From Rhodothermia bacterium (lineage in GTDB: Bacteria; Bacteroidota; Rhodothermia; Rhodothermales; JABDKH01), in assembly GCA_018679295.1 (NCBI GenBank), contig JAHHLP010000094.1, forward strand, positions 1 to 8,250: DNA of 8,250 nucleotides, written 5' to 3'. Of the stretch, positions 4,192-8,250 are shown one piece after another. How positions within the stretch are numbered: position 1 is the stretch's first letter; each line of letters begins with the position of its first letter. Under the pieces are notes generated by a model. The model worked only from the letters and a program-made list of their open reading frames with translations. It was not told the origin of the DNA and ran no database searches. Position numbers and translations under genes: made by a program.

Positions 4192-5346
4192 TCATCGGCC
4201 TATCAGAACGGAGACCACGTTCTCGTCCGCGCATCCCGCAACAACATCCAGTTGGCCATCCCCGTTCAGATCGCCAACGTCCAGTTGCCAAGCCCCTCCG
4301 CCGATTTCATAGGGTGAGCCGGGCGCAGATTGAAGCCCGCCGTCTTCCCTTCCGAGCAAGACGCCAACCTCGTCTCCCGCCACTCCCACGATATCGTAGA
4401 GACCATCACCGTTCATGTCAGCAATCGAGATTTCAAACGCGGCGATATCAGCCGTGAGCGGTGAGTTGACTGTCTCACTCCAACCGCCCGATGCCGGATC
4501 GAACGAGAGCAACGAGATACGTGGACGTTCCCAGTGCGATACGACCACATTTCCTGATCTGTCCGCCGCTTTGACCGACCCGTTTCCGATAGCGGCCTGC
4601 CACGGTCGAGGCGTCTCGATCGGCACCGTCTCACGAGCAAATCCACCTCCGCCATCACCAATCAGAAGATCAATACTACCCTTTCCGGATCGGACGGTAC
4701 TCGGCACTGCGATGTCGATAAACCCGTCTCCATTCGCATCGCCCACGCCCGGAGGGTAGGGGCTGGCTCCGACCGGAAAGGGAGACCCGGGCGCGGGCTC
4801 AAAACGCCCCTGACCTCCAGAGAGCATCACGGCAACGTCGTTGTCCTCGTTGTTGACCGTCACAATATCAACTAGATCATCCTCATTGACATCCGCCAGG
4901 ACGAGACCATGCGTGTGTGGCCTGTTGCCCTCGCGCATTCGAAGTGGTTTCGTCGCCGGGCTGATGCCCCCACGTCCATCACCGAAATACAGCCATACCT
5001 CGTACGAGTCGTGGCTGCCCACTGCTACGTCGGCCCAGCCGTCACCGTTCAAGTCATCAACTGCAAGCTCGGTTGGCTCGAGGGACACCGGGACGCGAGC
5101 CGTCGGGTTCACCTCGAACGCCCCTTTACCGTCTCCCGCGTAGACGCTTACGGCCAGGTCTGATGACAGCGCCACAACGAGGTCAAGTATGCCGTCGTCG
5201 TTAAAGTCGGCAAGCCGTACGATGGACGGCCCACCCTCGACGCGTAGCGGTGAACCGGGTGCATTCTTGAGAAGCGCCTCCTGGGCGCATGCCGTCGCTG
5301 TCAGGAGAGCGAGTACAACAACTGGGGTTGCGTCAAGAAGTCTCAT
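4192..5346 (-). CDS. Secreted FG-GAP/VCBS repeat seven-bladed beta-propeller protein
   Basis: This 384-residue protein starts with a signal peptide (MRLLDATPVVVLALLTATACA). Cleavage could be by signal peptidase I after ACA or, with Cys20 lipidated, by signal peptidase II. The rest is FG-GAP repeats with DxDxDG-type calcium loops beginning at D47, D98, D152, D203, D310 and D359, for example DLNGDGWAD and DANGDGFID. The ~50-residue period predicts another repeat near 254, where a degenerate loop (GNGSVKAADRSGN) is found, giving seven blades in all, the number of an integrin-type propeller. PGSP motifs (30-33, 186-189, 342-345) precede three blades. Such proteins are exported and bind calcium, often with adhesion or matrix roles; no enzymatic residue is evident. 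The ATG at 5346 yields a clean leader but has only a weak Shine-Dalgarno. Confidence 0.88.
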   Translation of the reverse strand: MRLLDATPVVVLALLTATACAQEALLKNAPGSPLRVEGGPSIVRLADFNDDGILDLVVALSSDLAVSVYAGDGKGAFEVNPTARVPVSLEPTELAVDDLNGDGWADVAVGSHDSYEVWLYFGDGRGGISPATKPLRMREGNRPHTHGLVLADVNEDDLVDIVTVNNEDNDVAVMLSGGQGRFEPAPGSPFPVGASPYPPGVGDANGDGFIDIAVPSTVRSGKGSIDLLIGDGGGGFARETVPIETPRPWQAAIGNGSVKAADRSGNVVVSHWERPRISLLSFDPASGGWSETVNSPLTADIAAFEISIADMNGDGLYDIVGVAGDEVGVLLGREDGGLQSAPGSPYEIGGGAWQLDVGDLNGDGQLDVVAGCADENVVSVLIGR

Positions 5347-5516
5347 CTGACCCGGGACTCATCTGATGGTGGCGGTAGTGATCGTTATATCCTGCTGGCT
5401 CGCGCAGCTAGTGACCAAGACCCGCCAAACAGTAGAATACCTGACAGAGTGATAACGAACGAGCACCGTGGAAAAGTATGTGGCGGCGGACAGGCTGGAC
5501 CAAAATGATCGCAGCG

Positions 5517-6596
5517 CTATGCCGCATCCGGTCTGTTCTGATCAGCCACGCCATTGAAGACGAACTCGTATGGGTTCTTGGCGTCGTGGGAGACGCTCTC
5601 TATCTCGATATGGCTGCCGAGACCGAACTCGCCGGCATACTCCATGAAGAGATCCAGTGCAACATGGTCCTCCAGTGCCCATCCCGTCGAGTCAAATACC
5701 GTCAGGCGCTCGCGGAGTCCCTCGTGCTCTTCCGCATTTCGTATCACGTCGATCAACTCCGGACCAATATGCTCGCCATCCAGTTGTTGGCACTCGCCCT
5801 GCGAGACAGCCTGCTGCAGCACGTCCGGTATGACAACACTTCGCTTCAAGAGCGTTTTCGGAATCTCATACTTGCCTTCGAAATCCGATCCGGCCGCATT
5901 GATATGGAGCCACGGCTTCGTCTCAGTATCGTCGAACACCGGACCTGCTCCTACGTCGACGCTGGTCGCGGAGCAGATAACGTCCGAGTTCTGAATCAGA
6001 TCATTGAGGCCCGTTGCATTGAAGGAGGTACGATCCAGCCCCAGGATATTACTCCGCGACGGAAACGATTGCACCGTATCCGCATCGATGTCGTAGTAGA
6101 GGACCTCGCGCACATCCATCACACGGGAGACCGCGTGCAACTGCGCGACGGCTTGCGCACCGCATCCAATGAGTCCGACGATGCGCGCGTTCTTCGATGC
6201 CATGATTCGGGTGGCGACTCCGGAGGCAGCGCCGGTTCGTAACGCGGTCAGAAACGTCCCGTCAGCCAGTCCGATCAGATGCCCGGTTTTTACGTCGTAC
6301 GAGCTGACCGTGCCCAGTATGGTCGGAATGCCGTACGCGTCCGGGTTCTCCGGATGATATCCGACGACCTTGATTGTGGCCCGGCTGCCGTTCTCCATGA
6401 TCGGCATCCACTCAATGAGTCCGGGCATCGGATCGTGATAGTGAAAGCCCGATCGCAGCGGGACGACCGTCTTTTCCGTTACAAGCGTGGAGAGCGTCGT
6501 GTAAAGGGCGTCGATCATGCGGTCCATGACTGCGTCGAGTCCGACCCGCCGCACGATCTCCCTTGTATCCGAGCTCGAAAGGATCAGGGTATTCAT
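5517..6596 (-). CDS. Ornithine cyclodeaminase/mu-crystallin family NAD(P)-dependent enzyme
   Basis: This 359-residue cytosolic enzyme is typical in length for the family. Substrate-domain residues Lys76 (RATIKVVG), Arg120 (LADGTFLTALRTGAASG) and Asp238 (INAAGSDFEGKYEIP) occur at the spacing of the Lys69, Arg112 and Asp228 catalytic set of Pseudomonas ornithine cyclodeaminase. The Rossmann NAD(P) loop is GLIGCGAQAVAQLHA (141-155). The C-terminal VFDSTGWALEDHVAL helix is also a family hallmark. Members include ornithine cyclodeaminase (ornithine to proline), alanine dehydrogenase, ketimine/pyrroline-2-carboxylate reductases and opine-type synthases such as SbnB. With no biosynthetic neighbour, the substrate cannot be chosen. 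It is divergent from the HupE/UreJ-type gene. The start ATG at 6596 fits the family N-terminus, lacks a Shine-Dalgarno and sits inside an inverted repeat. Confidence 0.9.
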   Translation of the reverse strand: MNTLILSSSDTREIVRRVGLDAVMDRMIDALYTTLSTLVTEKTVVPLRSGFHYHDPMPGLIEWMPIMENGSRATIKVVGYHPENPDAYGIPTILGTVSSYDVKTGHLIGLADGTFLTALRTGAASGVATRIMASKNARIVGLIGCGAQAVAQLHAVSRVMDVREVLYYDIDADTVQSFPSRSNILGLDRTSFNATGLNDLIQNSDVICSATSVDVGAGPVFDDTETKPWLHINAAGSDFEGKYEIPKTLLKRSVVIPDVLQQAVSQGECQQLDGEHIGPELIDVIRNAEEHEGLRERLTVFDSTGWALEDHVALDLFMEYAGEFGLGSHIEIESVSHDAKNPYEFVFNGVADQNRPDAA

Positions 6597-6609
6597 AGAT
6601 ATGTATGAA
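6592..6609. promoter_or_regulatory. Inverted repeat TTCATA-N6-TATGAA spanning the start codon of the ornithine cyclodeaminase-family gene
   Basis: A perfect 6-bp inverted repeat (6592-6597/6604-6609) with a 6-base spacer that is itself nearly symmetric (16 of 18 positions pair). The ATG at 6596-6594 lies inside one arm. In mRNA the hairpin would bury the start codon; as DNA it could be a repressor site. No evidence distinguishes the two. Confidence 0.35.
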
Positions 6610-6739
6610 CGAAAGAATTTCTGATTTTTCGTCGTTGCAGATATTCGCGGTCTCTGCCGAAGCGACGATGACTGTCAGCGCGATCAAGCTGTGCGCCGCT
6701 TAGTGCCAGGCTAACCCTCGTTTTCAATCGCCCCAAGAA

Positions 6740-7960
6740 ATGCGTAGATCTCTCGCTAAAGTAGCCTGTAAAGGCTCTGTACTCGCTGCCCTTGCGGTCA
6801 GCCTTCTCGCTCCTTTACGTGCTGAGGCGCACAACCCCGGCCAAAGCTACATCCTCGTAGAGATCCTGGACTCAAGCATGGTCGGCCACTTCGATATCAT
6901 GGTCAGCGATCTTAATCGAGTGCTGAACCTGAATCTCAGCACCGAGGGGGACTTGACAGAGGAGGATTTATTGCCTCACCTCAATCAAATCCACGCATAC
7001 TACCGTGATCATGTCAGATTTCATGCTGGCGGTCAGTTGATGCCCTACAGATTTACCGGGATTGAGATCCACGATGTCGATTTCGGTCAATTCGTATACG
7101 TCCACTTTGCACTGGAGGCGTTTGATCAACTACCGGCAAGAATCGACGTCAACTACTCCGCCGTGGTTGATATCGACGAAGACCATCGTGGCTTCCTGGC
7201 GATCAAATACAACTGGAAAGCCGGAACGTTCGGCGGTGAACAGATTGCGCTAATTTTCTCCTCCGATAGCCAGCTTCAGACTTTAGACCTTAGCGACAAT
7301 TCAATTTGGAGAGGCTTTGTCGCCGTAGTAAAACTCGGAATATGGCACATCTGGATCGGCATCGATCATATTCTTTTTCTGGTGGCCCTAATAATCCCTG
7401 CAGTAACGGTCCGCCGTGAAAGAGAATGGCATCCAGTTGACAAGTTCACTGAAGCAGCCATCAATGTCGTTAAGATCGTTACCGTATTCACGCTCGCGCA
7501 CAGCGTGACTTTGTCGCTCGCGGCGTTGAACGTCGTGAACATACCTGGGCGGATCGTCGAACCAATTATTGCCGTGTCTATTGCAGCGGCCGCACTGGAC
7601 ATCTTCTATCCGATATTTGGCAAGAGGATTTGGATTGTTGTCTTTGTGTTCGGGCTCTTTCACGGCTTCGGCTTCGCTGGGGTCTTGGGAGAGATTGGTG
7701 TTACCCGAGACCATCTGGTGCCATCGCTACTTGGGTTCAACCTCGGCGTTGAGATCGGTCAGGTTGCAATCATCGCACTTGCTTTCCCGGTTCTGTTTAT
7801 GCTGGCGAAGAGGGAGTTCTACACAAAGTGGGCGATGCAACTCGGCGCCGTACTGCTCATAGCTATCTCTATGCTCTGGTTTCTGGAGCGGACATTTGAA
7901 TTCAACGTACCGCTCGCTCCAATGGCCAAGCAGTTGTTTAATCTTTTTCTTCCCGCCTGA
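6740..7960 (+). CDS. HupE/UreJ_2-family membrane protein, putative metal transporter
   Basis: This 406-residue protein has an N-terminal signal peptide with predicted cleavage after AEA (residue 30). An extracytoplasmic, beta-rich domain (~31-188) follows, then a C-terminal membrane domain with about six hydrophobic segments (~193-220, 241-263, 272-292, 297-316, 325-352 and 362-382). The membrane part carries the family's polar motifs: H203-x5-D209-H210 (GIWHIWIGIDHILFL), H254 (TLAHSVTLSLAAL), E274-P275 and H308 (GLFHGFGFAGVL). Intramembrane His/Asp sites of this kind are associated with nickel or other divalent metal movement in HupE and UreJ, but the larger UreJ_2-type proteins are uncharacterised and no hydrogenase or urease genes are present here. 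The ATG at 6740 gives a proper leader; only a weak AAGAA precedes it. The gene is convergent with the right-edge ORF. Confidence 0.85.
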   Translation: MRRSLAKVACKGSVLAALAVSLLAPLRAEAHNPGQSYILVEILDSSMVGHFDIMVSDLNRVLNLNLSTEGDLTEEDLLPHLNQIHAYYRDHVRFHAGGQLMPYRFTGIEIHDVDFGQFVYVHFALEAFDQLPARIDVNYSAVVDIDEDHRGFLAIKYNWKAGTFGGEQIALIFSSDSQLQTLDLSDNSIWRGFVAVVKLGIWHIWIGIDHILFLVALIIPAVTVRREREWHPVDKFTEAAINVVKIVTVFTLAHSVTLSLAALNVVNIPGRIVEPIIAVSIAAAALDIFYPIFGKRIWIVVFVFGLFHGFGFAGVLGEIGVTRDHLVPSLLGFNLGVEIGQVAIIALAFPVLFMLAKREFYTKWAMQLGAVLLIAISMLWFLERTFEFNVPLAPMAKQLFNLFLPA

Positions 7961-7972
7961 CGCACCACAACT

Positions 7973-8250
7973 TCAGTCAGTTCGAAATTTATACTCCTTG
8001 ACGGGCCGAGACCTCACGACGGAGTAGTCGCCGCGACGGTATAGCGAGGTGACGTGCGTTATTCTCATCCGCGTGATCTTGTCACCCCTCTGATAACGCG
8101 ATTCCGGACTCATGGTCCATAGCATCGGTGGCGCTGCCACTTTGCGCCACCAGTGTAGGCCGAGGCGCTCGTTGTAGTTCTTGACAAAGCGTCGAAAGAA
8201 CTGGTCAAGACGTTCACTCCGTATTGAATCCGACCTCACCGAGCCATGCT
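7973..8250 (-). CDS. C-terminal fragment of an unrecognised protein (runs off right edge)
   Basis: The frame is open from the right edge down to a TGA at 7973, about 91 codons. A GTG at 8239 could be a start, but the frame continues upstream of it without a stop, so this is more likely the C-terminal part of a longer protein. The sequence is basic and aromatic (YNERLGLHWWRK, SLYRRGDYSVV, VKEYKF), has no hydrophobic segment, and I recognise no family. Its stop is 12 bases from the HupE/UreJ-type gene's stop, a tight convergent arrangement typical of real genes in this window. Coding is plausible but not certain. Confidence 0.5.
   Translation of the reverse strand, partial: HGSVRSDSIRSERLDQFFRRFVKNYNERLGLHWWRKVAAPPMLWTMSPESRYQRGDKITRMRITHVTSLYRRGDYSVVRSRPVKEYKFRTD

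Noticed and set aside
5478..6242. 254-codon plus-strand frame opposite the ornithine cyclodeaminase-family gene
   Set aside because: It is the antisense shadow of a gene carrying the full catalytic and Rossmann motif set; no ribosome-binding site or family match.
6630..6667. Hairpin with CGTCG/CGACG and CAGA/TCTG arms next to a T-run
   Set aside because: The T-run lies 5' of the hairpin on the plus strand and reads as A on the minus strand, so it cannot be an intrinsic terminator; the stem is interrupted and may be chance.
6412..6687. Minus-strand frame beginning MIALTVIVASAETANI, resembling a signal peptide upstream of the ornithine cyclodeaminase-family gene
   Set aside because: After about 30 codons it runs out of phase through the enzyme's coding sequence, which has clear family motifs; no Shine-Dalgarno and no homology were seen.
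6605..6703. Plus-strand 32-codon ORF in the divergent gap before the HupE/UreJ-type gene
   Set aside because: No Shine-Dalgarno, no recognisable motif, and it starts inside the inverted repeat at 6592-6609; chance is sufficient to explain it.

Overview
The window is about 8.2 kb of gene-dense, moderately GC-rich bacterial chromosome. It has no rRNA, tRNA, insertion sequence, prophage or CRISPR array that I can see. Signal peptides, two lipoprotein-type leaders, a pilin-like membrane protein and a periplasmic-type amidase suggest a Gram-negative cell. The mix of proteins (seven-bladed FG-GAP lipoprotein, iodotyrosine-deiodinase-like nitroreductase, small pilin-like protein, HupE/UreJ_2 protein) would suit a marine Rhodothermota/Balneolota-type relative of Bacteroidota, but that placement is a guess.

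Layout. 1-361 (-): N-terminal part of a GntR/HutC-type regulator, running off the left edge, with small repeats and palindromes upstream (393-496). 533-1234 (-): cytidylate-kinase-like protein. 1391-1426: strong intrinsic terminator for the next minus-strand gene. 1457-1894 (-): small pilin-like single-pass protein. 2099-2764 (+): nitroreductase-fold flavoprotein with the full Glu-Tyr-Lys signature of iodotyrosine deiodinases. 2765-3211: a stretch without a conventional gene, but not empty. It holds a minus-strand 21-residue ORF with seven cysteines, preceded by a textbook Shine-Dalgarno and a promoter whose -10 sits inside a perfect palindrome, and followed by a GC-rich stem-loop and T-run. 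3212-4177 (+): lipoprotein N-acetylmuramoyl-L-alanine amidase. 4192-5346 (-): secreted FG-GAP beta-propeller protein. 5517-6596 (-): ornithine cyclodeaminase/mu-crystallin family oxidoreductase. 6740-7960 (+): HupE/UreJ_2 membrane protein. 7973-8250 (-): C-terminal part of an unrecognised protein, running off the right edge.

The genes do not form one pathway. Strands alternate and most units look monocistronic: convergent pairs at 4177/4192 and 7960/7973, divergent pairs at 1894/2099, 3041/3212 and 6596/6740. The most distinctive element is the complete miniature transcription unit at about 2919-3151 for the cysteine-rich micropeptide. In length and cysteine count it resembles the very small fungal copper metallothioneins, and it carries its own palindromic, apparently repressible promoter. 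A regulated metal-binding or redox peptide is my preferred reading, but it is inference.
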